Notes: a model not told the origin generated them from the sequence alone. Positions 37,150 through 46,188 are shown, numbered from the stretch's first letter. The stretch: 64,000 bases of DNA from Psychrobacter fozii (GCF_003217155.1 NZ_QJSU01000008.1:62001-126000); one strand, 5' to 3'. Translations and numbers: made by a program.

Positions 37150-37184
37150 GACAACAAAAAACCAGACAGTAAGAAACTGTCTGG
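37150..37184 (-). terminator. Intrinsic terminator of yebC
   Basis: CCAGACAGT (37162-37170) pairs with ACTGTCTGG (37176-37184), and the A-run at 37156-37161 supplies the U-tract on the minus strand, so it ends the yebC transcript. Confidence 0.85.
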
Positions 37185-37275
37185 CTCTAAAGGTTAAATG
37201 ATTAATACTAAAGGCTATTTCTAATATTTAGGTCTCAAAGTTCAGCAACATAGGCCACATTTGAGACTATATTAA

Positions 37276-38025
37276 TCATCCTTCAAGCTGTGCCATTACG
37301 TCAGCAGAGAAGTTCACATTGCTATAAACTTCTTGTACATCATCGATATCTTCTAGCATATCAATCATCTTCATGACTTTTTCGGCATCTTCAACATTGT
37401 CTATTTCGGCAATGGTTGATGGCGACATGGTCACTTCCGCATTGTCAGAAACAAGACCTGCTGCATTAAGCGCATCTTGAACCTGACCGAAGCTTTCCCA
37501 TTCAGTGATGACAAGTAAGCTTTCACCATCATTTTCGATATCGAGGGCGCCAGCATCTAGTGCCGCCAGCATGACTTCATCCTCTAAGGTTACATCGTTA
37601 AAGGTGATTTCGCCGCGTTTGGTAAACAGATAAGCCACTGAACCTGTAGTGCCAAGATTACCATCGTTCTTCGTAAAAGCATGACGTACTTCACTGACCG
37701 TACGATTTAGGTTGTCAGTCATGGTCTCGACCAGTACGGCCACACCGCCCACGCCATAGCCTTCATAGCTGACATCTTCCATGTTTTCATTATCGCCGCC
37801 GCCTGTACCACGATCGACCGCACGGTTAATCGTGTCGCGGGTCATGTTGACTGATAGTGCTTTTTCTATCACGGCACGTAAGCGCGGGTTTTTATCAGGG
37901 TCGGGGTCACCTTGCTTGGCAGCAGAAACAATTTCACGGATAATCTTGGTAAATACTTTACCTTTTACCGCATCCTGACGAGCTTTGCGGTGTTTGATAT
38001 TTGCCCACTTTGAATGGCCTGCCAT
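37276..38025 (-). CDS. YebC/PmpR family transcriptional regulator
   Basis: A conserved YebC/TACO1-family protein. Some members bind DNA as regulators; recent work links the family to translation of difficult proline stretches. Signatures: [19 protein letters not shown] at the start, then [37 protein letters not shown] and the [12 protein letters not shown] segment. The 249-residue length is normal. In many genomes it precedes ruvC; here no ruv genes follow, and a terminator ends the transcript. Family certain, role general. Confidence 0.94.
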   Translation of the reverse strand: MAGHSKWANIKHRKARQDAVKGKVFTKIIREIVSAAKQGDPDPDKNPRLRAVIEKALSVNMTRDTINRAVDRGTGGGDNENMEDVSYEGYGVGGVAVLVETMTDNLNRTVSEVRHAFTKNDGNLGTTGSVAYLFTKRGEITFNDVTLEDEVMLAALDAGALDIENDGESLLVITEWESFGQVQDALNAAGLVSDNAEVTMSPSTIAEIDNVEDAEKVMKMIDMLEDIDDVQEVYSNVNFSADVMAQLEG

Positions 38026-38343
38026 ATAACATCCTTAAGTTCTGCGTACTATTTATTGTGCTTAAAAAAAGTGTTTAATAATCATCTTTCATACCAAGTC
38101 ACGTGTTTTATCAGATAGATAGTCTATCTCTTGTACGTAATAGAGCTACTGACACGTTAACGATTTGTATGTTGTTGAGAGTGCTTTTTTGCTACACTGT
38201 GGCAACTTATAGATTGTATTCACTGTGATAAGTGAGCAATATTATAAACCAGTTTTGTGTATTTTGACTAACTTGGCCTTATCCATCACATTTTAAGTCA
38301 TTGGATGCTATCAAGCCATTGATTTTATGAAGTTACTGACTCT

Positions 38344-39174
38344 ATGAAGCAACTCACTGCCGAAGCCATTACACACTTGCGTAACCGTATCCATGTCATT
38401 ATTGAAGGCACGGACACTCGTTTAGGCAAGCTTTTTGATATTGTATTATTGATTGCAATCTTGGCCAGTGTGGCTGTGGTGATGCTTGATAGCGTGCTAT
38501 ATATGCGCCTGCAGTATGGCACTATATTCTTTTACGCAGAATGGTTTTTTACCATTTTATTTACGATGGAATATGCCTTACGATTATTTTCCGCCCCCAA
38601 TCGCTTGCGTTACGTTTTTAGTTTCTTTGGGGTTGTGGATTTGTTGTCCGTATTACCAAGTTACTTAAGCCTGATGTTCGTAGGTGTGCAGTATCTACTC
38701 GTCATACGTGTTTTGCGCATTTTGCGTATCTTTCGTGTACTCAAGCTCAAAGCTTATATGCAACAAGCAGGTTTTTTGGCCTCGGCGCTTAAGACCAGTC
38801 AACAAAAGATTACGGTATTCTTCTTATCTCTCGTACTACTAGTCACGATTTTTGGCTCGATTATCTACGTGGTAGAAGGGCCAGAAAACGGTTTTACCAG
38901 TATTCCATTGTCTATCTATTGGGCGGTCGTTACGATGACGACGGTCGGTTATGGTGATATGTCACCCAAAACCCCGCTTGGTCAAGCGATTGCGAGCATG
39001 GTCATGATTACGGGTTATTCGATCATTGCCGTACCCACAGGTATTTTCACTTCTGAGCTAGCACGTAATATGCGTCCTCAACTAAATCCTGTTACTTGTC
39101 CCAACTGTGGTAAGTTTGGTCATGCCATCGCAGCAGAGTTTTGTGATCGCTGTGGACATGCGCTGCACGTTTAG
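38344..39174 (+). CDS. Voltage-gated potassium channel with a C-terminal zinc ribbon
   Basis: A six-helix tetrameric K+ channel subunit in the KvAP/Kch class. S4 carries spaced arginines (VIRVLRILRIFRVLKLK, about residues 121-137), the pore filter is TVGYGD near residue 200 within MTTVGYGDMSPKTPLG, and S6 is SMVMITGYSIIAVPTGIF. Unusually the C-terminus is not an RCK domain but a four-Cys ribbon, CPNCG then CDRCG. Length is 276. A short overlapping mini-frame (38327-38347, six codons) ends on the start codon. Monocistronic, with no ribosome site of note. Confidence 0.9.
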   Translation: MKQLTAEAITHLRNRIHVIIEGTDTRLGKLFDIVLLIAILASVAVVMLDSVLYMRLQYGTIFFYAEWFFTILFTMEYALRLFSAPNRLRYVFSFFGVVDLLSVLPSYLSLMFVGVQYLLVIRVLRILRIFRVLKLKAYMQQAGFLASALKTSQQKITVFFLSLVLLVTIFGSIIYVVEGPENGFTSIPLSIYWAVVTMTTVGYGDMSPKTPLGQAIASMVMITGYSIIAVPTGIFTSELARNMRPQLNPVTCPNCGKFGHAIAAEFCDRCGHALHV

Positions 39175-39217
39175 TATGGCCTAGCTGCTTTGATGTGAGT
39201 TTTTACTTAGTGCAATG

Positions 39218-40519
39218 CTATATATCGATGTACTCACTGATAAGCGGCGATAAGTCAATATCTACACCCAGATTGACCAAATTCCAATATTGCCCTGACA
39301 CGGTTCGGTCGAGCATCATGGTCGTTGCAGAAGGCTGAAATTGACCAAAATACTTCAAAGATGTCCGCATTTGTGCAATGGCTTCGTGGTGTATTTGACT
39401 GCTACCAAAATCGAAAGTGCCTGTTTGATAAGGTTCAATAGAGAAGGGCTTTAAGCCAATGGATAGCCATTTTTCATAGAATTCACCAGGGATGTTTTTA
39501 TCATCATCACGGCGAATATCTAACGCCACCAAATCTTGCTCAAGGGCAGTTACATCACTTTTGATCGCATGTTTGGCGAAACGTCGGAACAGTTGAACCT
39601 CGTTGTCACTATAACTGCGAATACCGCCGAAATCATAAGCCACGACGCTACCATCTTTGCGAAAGGCAAAGTTGCCAGGATGGGGGTCACAGTGCATACG
39701 ATACAGTCCAAATAGCTGCCCTGCAGTAAAATGAAACAGGCGTTTGGCTATTTCTTGTTTGATGTCATTATCCCAACTCGCTGCGACGGTGAGAGTTTCT
39801 CCCATCTCTTCAGTCAGTGTCAAAATCCGTTTAGAAGAGTGGCTACTAATAACTTTCGGAATAATAAGACCTTCGTCCTCTGCATGAAATGCACCAAATA
39901 CGCGTAAGTTATGCGCTTCTTTAATATAGTCCAACTCATCATGCAAACTTTGGCGAATCTCATGAAACAACTGCTCTTGTAATTGCTTGCTCATATTGAG
40001 CACACCAGCGATTTTCAAAGCCATGCGTACTTGTTTAAGATCACTATCACAGTTTTCATCCACATCGGGATATTGAACTTTGACGACGACTCTTTGACCA
40101 GAGGGCAATACTGCCTTGTGCACTTGTCCAATAGAGGCAGCGGCAAATGGTGTCTCTTCGAATTCGTTGAATAATTCTCCCACAGGCGCTTTGAGCTCAC
40201 GTTCTATTTGTGCCTGTATCTGTGCATATGGCATGGGTGGCGCATCTTTTTGCAGCTTTTCTAGAGCAGTGGCAACCTCAGGTGGAAACACATCTTTATA
40301 TTGTGACGCGATTTGCCCCACTTTCATGACGGCGCCTTTCATTTCACCAAGCGTCTCAGCTATCTGAATCCCCACATCTTGCATGAGCTCCGAGCGTGCT
40401 TGCAGACGTTTCTCTTCATCGCTTGATAGGTGCTTAAATGAGTTTTTAGCTGCTTTTCCGGCAATACTTGCAGTCATGCCAGCGAGTTTCATAAAGCGCT
40501 TTCCAGACGATTTTGCCAT
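39218..40519 (-). CDS. ABC1/UbiB family atypical kinase
   Basis: Member of the ABC1 (ADCK/UbiB) protein kinase-like family; many members support ubiquinone synthesis, though others have separate roles. The diagnostic KxGQ motif is in MKVGQIASQY (about residue 62), followed by an Ala-rich nucleotide loop FAAASIGQVHKAVLP, the catalytic HCDPHPGNF and the metal-binding YDFGG. It has 433 residues and no C-terminal membrane helices, so it differs from canonical UbiB (about 540 with two helices) and resembles the shorter soluble group. The substrate cannot be assigned. A 168-bp repeat lies just upstream. Confidence 0.88.
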   Translation of the reverse strand: MAKSSGKRFMKLAGMTASIAGKAAKNSFKHLSSDEEKRLQARSELMQDVGIQIAETLGEMKGAVMKVGQIASQYKDVFPPEVATALEKLQKDAPPMPYAQIQAQIERELKAPVGELFNEFEETPFAAASIGQVHKAVLPSGQRVVVKVQYPDVDENCDSDLKQVRMALKIAGVLNMSKQLQEQLFHEIRQSLHDELDYIKEAHNLRVFGAFHAEDEGLIIPKVISSHSSKRILTLTEEMGETLTVAASWDNDIKQEIAKRLFHFTAGQLFGLYRMHCDPHPGNFAFRKDGSVVAYDFGGIRSYSDNEVQLFRRFAKHAIKSDVTALEQDLVALDIRRDDDKNIPGEFYEKWLSIGLKPFSIEPYQTGTFDFGSSQIHHEAIAQMRTSLKYFGQFQPSATTMMLDRTVSGQYWNLVNLGVDIDLSPLISEYIDI

Positions 40520-40563
40520 TCATATCACCGTATATTGGGTTGTTTATTCAGCCATAATGCTAG

Positions 40564-40731
40564 GGCGTGTCCTCAATTCAATCGATAGTCATCTAAATGG
40601 GTTGAAAATGGCTAAATCTTGCCAAACGGCGTCAAATAGCTGACTAATATCTCGATATTATCTGCGCTATTTTCCTTGTTTGACTGCAATTTATCTCATT
40701 TTTATCACCATTTCTAAAATGAGGACACGCC
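40564..40731 (-). repeat. Family A MITE-like element, copy 2 (168 bp)
   Basis: The termini are GGCGTGTCCTCA and TGAGGACACGCC, perfect 12-bp inverted repeats. Exact CTAG duplications flank it at 40560-40563 and 40732-40735. It is inverted relative to copy 1 at 5860-6027. No coding potential. Confidence 0.9.
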
Positions 40732-40748
40732 CTAGTATTTTAATCAAA

Positions 40749-40772
40749 CTATTTTAAATTGAATCAACTATA
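40749..40772 (+). repeat. Family B end fragment
   Basis: CTATTTTAAATTGAATCAACTATA matches the right end of family B copy 4 over about 24 bp (four differences). It lies 17 bp from the family A element and is probably the remnant of an older copy. Confidence 0.45.
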
Positions 40773-40856
40773 TTACCGTTTAACTGAGCTATTTTTAGTA
40801 CATATAAGCAATCATTGCTAGCACTTAAAACCATCACTTCAAAAAACCGATAAATG

Positions 40857-41393
40857 TTAGTCGGTAAGGTTGATAGAGTAGAGGTTGTTGAGCCAATAAT
40901 CTAGTGCCATTTGATAACCCATCTGTCCCAAACCACAAATCACACCGACTGCGACATCGCTCAAATAAGAATGATGGCGAAAAGGCTCACGTGCATGAAC
41001 ATTAGATAAGTGTACTTCTATAAATGGCTTTTGTGTGGCTAGCAATGCATCGCGTAGAGCAACTGAAGTATGCGTAAATGCAGCAGGGTTGATAATAATA
41101 GCATCTACTTGCGCTGTGGCATCTGCTAACAGTCCATGATGTTGGATGTCATCTACTAGCTGGCCTTCGTGGTTTGATTGTATACAAATCAATTCGATAT
41201 TATGCTGAGCAGCACGTGCAATCAAACGTTTTTCGATATCAGCAAGCGTCGCATGACCATAAATATCAGGTTCACGCTTACCCAATAAATTTAGATTGAC
41301 CCCGTTAACCAGCAGCAGCTTATGAGTGAGTGTATTGCTGTTGCTCTGACTAGAAGGCTTTGATGCTGCGGTAGATTGTGAAGAGGTCGTCAT
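40857..41393 (-). CDS. aroQ: 3-dehydroquinate dehydratase, type II
   Basis: AroQ dehydrates 3-dehydroquinate to 3-dehydroshikimate in aromatic amino acid synthesis. Signatures: [21 protein letters not shown] (tyrosine and lid arginine region), [32 protein letters not shown] and [16 protein letters not shown] with the catalytic His. Length is 178, with a 27-residue Ser/Thr-rich N-terminal extension beyond the usual start, so translation may begin later. The common partners accB-accC are not next to it. Confidence 0.95.
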   Translation of the reverse strand: MTTSSQSTAASKPSSQSNSNTLTHKLLLVNGVNLNLLGKREPDIYGHATLADIEKRLIARAAQHNIELICIQSNHEGQLVDDIQHHGLLADATAQVDAIIINPAAFTHTSVALRDALLATQKPFIEVHLSNVHAREPFRHHSYLSDVAVGVICGLGQMGYQMALDYWLNNLYSINLTD

Positions 41394-41579
41394 ACTGGTC
41401 TCTATAGCGATTAGGTAAAGGGAGTGGTCTATTCTTTATTGTAAGGCATAAGGGTCGTAGAAAAAGAGAATTATGTCACCCAATGGTGCTTATTTGTTTA
41501 TGATAGCAGCTTGCTAGTAGTGGTTATAAAAAAATTACATGAAAAATCAACCTGAAAGTAAAAAAGCATGCTAAAAGTC

Positions 41580-41608
41580 TTTATGTTGCTAAAAACCCGT
41601 GCTATGAT
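41580..41608 (+). promoter_or_regulatory. Candidate promoter of the cold-shock gene
   Basis: TTTATG (41580-41585), 17-bp spacer, TATGAT (41603-41608). Transcription would start near 41615, giving a leader of about 240 nt. Confidence 0.45.
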
Positions 41609-41611
41609 ATT

Positions 41612-41857
41612 TTTTATGCAATAATTATTGCAAGTTTGTTGCTATAGCTAAAGCAATGCTGATATGAAAGCCACTTATCGTCTCTATAAGCGTAAAGAAT
41701 GTTTATAGAGGTAATTGTCTATCATAAAAGCTATATGTTAGTAATAGTGGTTAGTGTAGGACTCTTAAGTTTTTTGATTTCATAATTTTAGATCCCGTTT
41801 GTATGCAATGTTGCAAAGGAATTTGGGGCTAAGCGGACTTTTTTAGGAAGTAATATT
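41612..41857 (+). promoter_or_regulatory. Long structured 5' leader of the cold-shock gene
   Basis: The leader opens with a 16-bp perfect palindrome, TGCAATAATTATTGCA (41617-41632). Then CTCTATAA (41682-41689) can pair with TTATAGAG (41703-41710), or CTTAT (41674-41678) can pair with ATAAG (41686-41690); the two hairpins exclude each other. Long leaders that refold with temperature are known for cspA genes. The ribosome site is TTAGGAAG before the ATG at 41858. Confidence 0.5.
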
Positions 41858-42073
41858 ATGTCAGCTCGTGAGCAAGGTACTGTTAAGTGGTTTAATGACT
41901 CAAAAGGTTTTGGTTTCATTCAACGTGATAGCGGAGAAGATATTTTTGTCCATTTCCGCGCGATTCAAGGTGATGGCTATCGCTCTTTAACAGATGGCGC
42001 AAAGGTTGAATTCAGTGTAGTAGAAGGTGAAAAAGGTCTTCAAGCTGAAGAAGTCAGAAAAGTAGACGAGTAA
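41858..42073 (+). CDS. Cold-shock domain protein, CspA family
   Basis: A 71-residue single OB-fold nucleic acid chaperone that melts RNA secondary structure. RNP1 is KGFGFIQ (residues 16-22) and RNP2 is DIFVHF (28-33); GTVKWFN opens the domain. The paralogue cannot be named from sequence alone. It has a roughly 240-nt leader and a strong terminator, so it is monocistronic. A DEAD-box RNA helicase gene follows, and the two may cooperate in cold RNA metabolism, which is inference. Confidence 0.96.
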   Translation: MSAREQGTVKWFNDSKGFGFIQRDSGEDIFVHFRAIQGDGYRSLTDGAKVEFSVVEGEKGLQAEEVRKVDE

Positions 42074-42137
42074 TCTATCCGGTCATTAGAGCGGTTTAGC
42101 TATAATGTCTGTACAAACTACTGATATACTACTGAGT

Positions 42138-42216
42138 CAAGCCCGTCTTATCTTACCTATGTTGAGTGAATTTCAGCATATTAGGTCAGAGTAAGTATCG
42201 GGCTTGGCTTTTTTAT
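42138..42216 (+). terminator. Long-stem terminator after the cold-shock gene
   Basis: CAAGCCCG (42138-42145) pairs with CGGGCTTG (42199-42206), with further inner pairing (CTTACCTA with TAGGT/AGTAAG), and ends in a T-run. The stem-loop is long for a simple terminator. Confidence 0.75.
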
Positions 42217-42353
42217 GTCTGCATGACTATCCGCTATCTATAGATTTGATATGGCAATGATTATTGGTAACGCTATATAGTATTATAACGTTTGATAATG
42301 CGTTTGCTTACGATGGACAACATACAAGTGATTAATACAAAAAGGATATTTTT

Positions 42354-43508
42354 TTGAGTAATTTTACGACATTTACTGATTTGCCGCTTTCAGCACCGAC
42401 ATTACGTGCTGTCAGTGATTTAGGGTTTACTGCATTGACGCCTATTCAAGCACAAATACTACCACATACGTTGGCAAATCAAGACGCTATTGGACAGGCT
42501 CAAACAGGTACTGGTAAGACGGCAACTTTCCTATTAACGATCATGGAGGCATTGCTTAAGCGTCCTTTTACCAATGATGAAGAGCGCTATTTAGGTGAGC
42601 CGCGTGCAGTTGTAATGGCACCCACCCGTGAGCTTGCCCAGCAAATATTTGATGATTGTATCGCTTTGACCAAATATACGGCGCTACATAGCGTGTGTAT
42701 CATGGGTGGTACTAATTATGAAACCCAGCAGCATGAGCTTGAGCGTCAATATGTCGATATTTTGGTCGCGACGCCTGGACGTTTGATTGATCTTGCAAAT
42801 AAAGGCATGGTCTATTTAGATCGCGTTGAAGTATTGGTGTTAGATGAAGCAGATCGCATGTTGGATATGGGGTTTATTCCTGATATCAAGCGTCTGGTAG
42901 GCCGGATGCCAGCCAATACAGACCGTCAGAGCTTATTATTCTCTGCCACTTTTAACCAAGATGTTATGAATTTGGCTTATCGCTGGTTACATGAGCCGCA
43001 GTTTGTTGAAATTGAGCCTGAGCACAAAACCAGTGAGTTGGTCGATCAGCACTTTTACTTATTGACAGAAGATCAGAAATTAGAAGCCTTACAGCGTATT
43101 ATTAGTGATCCTGCAGTGGACAAAGTCATTGTATTTGCCAACCGTAAAGACCAAGTCAAGCGCCTATATCATAAGTTGCGTGCAGACCACAAAATTGTGA
43201 TGCTGTCAGGTGATGTTATTCAGCAAAAACGTGAAAAATACCTACAGCGCTTTAAAGATGGCCATGCTTCTATCTTGGTAGCAACAGATGTCGCCGGGCG
43301 CGGTATCCATGTCGATGATATCAGTCATGTGGTTAACTATACCTTGCCTGATCAGCCAGACGATTACGTGCACCGTATTGGTCGTACGGGGCGTGCTGGA
43401 CAAACAGGTATCAGCATTAGCTTCGTGAGTGAGGATGACGCGTTTAATGTACCCGCCTTAGAAAAGCATTTGGATACTAAGTTTTCGCTTGAGCAATGGC
43501 AAGAGTAG
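42354..43508 (+). CDS. DEAD-box ATP-dependent RNA helicase, RhlB-like
   Basis: An RNA helicase of the RhlB/RhlE group. The Q motif FTALTPIQAQ (residues 25-34), Walker A AQTGTGKT (49-56), PTRELAQQ, TPGRLIDL, the DEAD box at about 164-167, SATF, and the C-terminal HRIGRTGRAGQTG are all in order. The length of 384 and the insertion TNDEERYLGEPRAV after motif I resemble RhlB, a degradosome helicase. The start is TTG at 42354 behind AAAAGGAT, in line with no better ATG nearby. It follows the cold-shock gene. Confidence 0.93.
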   Translation: MSNFTTFTDLPLSAPTLRAVSDLGFTALTPIQAQILPHTLANQDAIGQAQTGTGKTATFLLTIMEALLKRPFTNDEERYLGEPRAVVMAPTRELAQQIFDDCIALTKYTALHSVCIMGGTNYETQQHELERQYVDILVATPGRLIDLANKGMVYLDRVEVLVLDEADRMLDMGFIPDIKRLVGRMPANTDRQSLLFSATFNQDVMNLAYRWLHEPQFVEIEPEHKTSELVDQHFYLLTEDQKLEALQRIISDPAVDKVIVFANRKDQVKRLYHKLRADHKIVMLSGDVIQQKREKYLQRFKDGHASILVATDVAGRGIHVDDISHVVNYTLPDQPDDYVHRIGRTGRAGQTGISISFVSEDDAFNVPALEKHLDTKFSLEQWQE

Positions 43509-43534
43509 TACTTTTAAAGCTGCTAGTTTTTCTA

Positions 43535-43641
43535 TGTAGTCAATCCCCTATAAAAGAGTGACAGCGTTAACCTTGCTGGAAGTATTACATATACATCTGC
43601 ACTCGGTTGCCTTGACTCTCTTTTAAACTGAATTGACTATA
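43535..43641 (+). repeat. Family B repeat, copy 4 (107 bp)
   Basis: It runs from TGTAGTCAATCC to AATTGACTATA, with about 25-bp imperfect inverted ends (AGTCAATCCCCTATAAAAGAG against AGTCAATTCAGTTTAAAAGAG). It lies 27 bp after the helicase stop. Confidence 0.85.
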
Positions 43642-43662
43642 GTGTGCAGCGAATAAAATGAT

Positions 43663-43701
43663 AAAAGCCCTTAACATTCATATTGATGTTAAGGGCTTTT
43701 T
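43663..43701. terminator. Bidirectional terminator between helicase and SafE-like genes
   Basis: AAAAGCCCTTAACAT pairs perfectly with ATGTTAAGGGCTTTT, with T- and A-tracts either side. It lies between two family B repeats. Confidence 0.92.
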
Positions 43702-43744
43702 CATACGGCAAGCTTTGATAGCACGCAATGTTATATTTTAATAA

Positions 43745-43852
43745 TATAGTCAAAGAACTCTAAAATGGGTACAAGGCAGCAGACTGCAGATTGTACAAGT
43801 ATTACATCTAAGGAGGATAACGCCGTAGCGGTTTAGTAGTTCACTGACTATA
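43745..43852 (-). repeat. Family B repeat, copy 5 (108 bp)
   Basis: It runs from TATAGTCAAAG to CACTGACTATA and is inverted relative to copy 4, 103 bp away. The core (GGTACAAGGCAGCAGACTGC) follows copies 2 and 6. It ends 16 bp from the SafE-like stop codon. Confidence 0.8.
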
Positions 43853-43868
43853 TCTGTGGTCGACGACT

Positions 43869-44771
43869 CTATTGAGCGTGTTCCATCGTTTCAGAGTGCT
43901 CATTATGATTCATGTCCATCGACGCATCACTCATATCATGCATACTATGATCCATGCCTTGGTGAGATGTATTATCATCAGCTGGCATCATATGATGACT
44001 GCTGTGATCCATGTCTGCATCCATAGGCATGTCCATCATTTCTGAATCACTCATTTGCATATGATCGCCATGCATATTAGACATATCATGCCCACCATGC
44101 ATACTTGACATGACCATCGGCACGACCGCAACGGCTAAACCTGATATGACCATAACAGCGCCATTTAGCTGTCTTAAGCGAAAGCGTCCAATTTTGTCAC
44201 GTAACCAGCCAACCGTTTCGTGAGTGGCGACCAACATCGGTATTGTCCCTAAGCCAAAGACAAACATGAGTGCCGCACCATTCAATGGATTATGAGCAAC
44301 TACGGCGATGAGTAAGGCACCATACACCAATCCACAAGGTAAGAAACCCCAAAGTAAGCCAGCAGTTAGTGCACGTGGAAACGTGTTGAGCGGAAATACT
44401 TTTTGACGAAGTGGGCTTAAATACTGCCAAAACCGCATACCAAAACGTTCAAGTTTGTTTAAAAATGGTGCGCCAAGCATAGTGACCCCAACAAACACCA
44501 ATACTAAGCCTAATAAAATACGTGGCATACTATTGCCCATCATTAATGGCGCTAGTACGGTGGTTCCAATCAATCCTGCTATCAAACCTAATAATGCATA
44601 ACTGCTCAAACGGCCTAGATGGTAAGTGGCGACAAGAGCGCGGCGTTTAGCAGGACTGGCATCTTTCATCGATAGGCCAAACGCTGTCACAAGACCACCA
44701 CACATACCCAAACAATGTGGTGAACCAAAAAATCCCATTAGTAATGCCGCAACGAGTAAAGCTGTGGTCAT
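43869..44771 (-). CDS. Sulfite exporter TauE/SafE-like membrane protein with His/Met-rich tail
   Basis: An integral inner membrane protein with about six helices (residues 1-215) of the TauE/SafE-like group encoded near cbb3 oxidase genes. The start FFGSPHCLGMCGGLVTAFG contains the conserved CxxxC pair used for metal or thiol chemistry in this family. The last 80 residues form a tail very rich in His, Met, Asp and Ser (MHGGHDMSNMHGDHMQMSD type), a likely copper-binding tail. ccoS lies upstream on the same strand, suggesting a role in copper supply or assembly of cbb3 oxidase. Function is inferred. Confidence 0.82.
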   Translation of the reverse strand: MTTALLVAALLMGFFGSPHCLGMCGGLVTAFGLSMKDASPAKRRALVATYHLGRLSSYALLGLIAGLIGTTVLAPLMMGNSMPRILLGLVLVFVGVTMLGAPFLNKLERFGMRFWQYLSPLRQKVFPLNTFPRALTAGLLWGFLPCGLVYGALLIAVVAHNPLNGAALMFVFGLGTIPMLVATHETVGWLRDKIGRFRLRQLNGAVMVISGLAVAVVPMVMSSMHGGHDMSNMHGDHMQMSDSEMMDMPMDADMDHSSHHMMPADDNTSHQGMDHSMHDMSDASMDMNHNEHSETMEHAQ

Positions 44772-44978
44772 GGGGTGATTCTCCTAAAAACAGTGAAAGA
44801 TTGAATCTACTTAAATAGATGGTATTGGACGAAACATAATCGTGAGTCACGTATAGTCAAGATATGGTCAATTCTATATTGATTAGACAAGGTGCTAGGC
44901 TTGTTCAGTCTATTATGTGTAACACTTGAATTTGTCTTACTTGCCTCTTGATGATCTCGAACCAACTATCTCTCGAAG

Positions 44979-45245
44979 CTATATTTTTGGATTGCTATCA
45001 ATATTAGAAGGGTTGACGGACTCTGTGTCAGCAAGGTTTGTTTGATCATTTGCTTGCTTAGTAGATGTAGCATTCTCATGAGCTTGCATGGTTTGTCTGC
45101 GCTCTTGACGATCATCTAGTATAATGCGCTGTGATGCATTGTCTAAGTCTTCAAATTGGTTTGATTTTACCGCATAACGTACTGCCCAAATGGCAACCAC
45201 AAATAACATGAGACTTAACGGAATTAATAAAAATATACTGAGCAT
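44979..45245 (-). CDS. ccoS: cbb3-type cytochrome oxidase assembly protein CcoS
   Basis: A single-span membrane protein needed for heme and copper insertion into the cbb3 oxidase. The core MLSIFLLIPLSLMLFVVAIW is followed by the family's AVRYAVKSNQFEDLDNASQR. Start is the ATG at 45245; a TTG at 45266 gives seven extra residues. At 88 residues it is longer than many CcoS proteins (50-70), with a Gln/Asn/Thr-rich tail. Other cco genes are not in the window, though the SafE-like gene follows. The call is secure at family level. Confidence 0.9.
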   Translation of the reverse strand: MLSIFLLIPLSLMLFVVAIWAVRYAVKSNQFEDLDNASQRIILDDRQERRQTMQAHENATSTKQANDQTNLADTESVNPSNIDSNPKI

Positions 45246-45384
45246 GGAGAGTCTCTTAGATAGCAATTTCTGGTGGCATTATACACCTATTATAAATGTG
45301 GTGATTGCTTGTGAACATAAAAGTGAAATAGCTGCTAATTCTGCTCATCATTAAATAAAATCTAGCTCAAATATAAATCCAGTT

Positions 45385-46188
45385 CTATTCTGTAGGTGAC
45401 TTTGCTGCATTGCCTCTAGGCGTTAATAGCTGCTGTGATGTCACGTCTTTAGCATGACGACAATCCATCTGCGGACGTATTACATCACGTAAATAAGCGG
45501 CGACTTCATAAACGGCGCGCCGTGAATGAGTGAGATTCTGTGCAGGTTTTTCCCAGTCTCGACCAACTGGTAGAGGAGCGCTGAGAGGTGTGGTATTGAT
45601 ACCATTTAGCGCAAACTGTCTACGGGCGCGTGCCATATGGTAGCTATCAGTGATGAGGTAGACGTGACGTAGTGGAATACGCTTTGCGGTAAAGCGTGCA
45701 TTTTCGCAAGTATTCATACTGGCGTTTTCGCTTATCAGTCCATCAATATCATGCTCGATGAGCCATTGACCAAGCCAAGGCGCTTCAGCACCACTGAGTA
45801 CAATAGGTAAGGGTAGGTCGTGATAAGCGCCCGCAGCAGTACGAGCACGATTGAGACTATAGCTGTTTAGAATGATTTGATTGTTCTGGTCGTTGGTCAG
45901 TCCGCCGCCTAATACTACATAGGCTGTCGGTGGAGAGCTCGCCGCTCCAGAAGGTATCTTTGGCAAGGGAAGTAGCGTAAATAGATAAACAATCGATTGC
46001 GAGAATAAAGGTGTGAATAAACTAATGAGGACTAAAATAACAGTTGTGGAGCCAAGCAAAAAGGTAATGTTAATGATACGAAACAGCGTTATCATACGTT
46101 CAGCTGAACGTAAGTAATAATGCCATAATCGTTTAGATAACAGCCGCTTAGACCGTGATTTTTTAGGCCACATGCTCATCATGCCCAA
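45385..46188 (-). CDS. YdcF/ElyC-like DUF218 protein
   Basis: A 267-residue protein with one or two N-terminal membrane helices (RIINITFLLGSTTVILVLI) and a DUF218 domain, as in SanA and ElyC, which affect envelope permeability. Motifs: AYVVLGGGLTNDQN, then IVLSGAEAP near residue 130 and LITDSYHMARARRQFALNG. It overlaps the 3' end of murB by 26 bp if the first ATG is used; several in-frame ATGs follow closely. Co-transcription with murB fits a wall-related role. No enzymatic activity is established. Confidence 0.85.
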   Translation of the reverse strand: MGMMSMWPKKSRSKRLLSKRLWHYYLRSAERMITLFRIINITFLLGSTTVILVLISLFTPLFSQSIVYLFTLLPLPKIPSGAASSPPTAYVVLGGGLTNDQNNQIILNSYSLNRARTAAGAYHDLPLPIVLSGAEAPWLGQWLIEHDIDGLISENASMNTCENARFTAKRIPLRHVYLITDSYHMARARRQFALNGINTTPLSAPLPVGRDWEKPAQNLTHSRRAVYEVAAYLRDVIRPQMDCRHAKDVTSQQLLTPRGNAAKSPTE

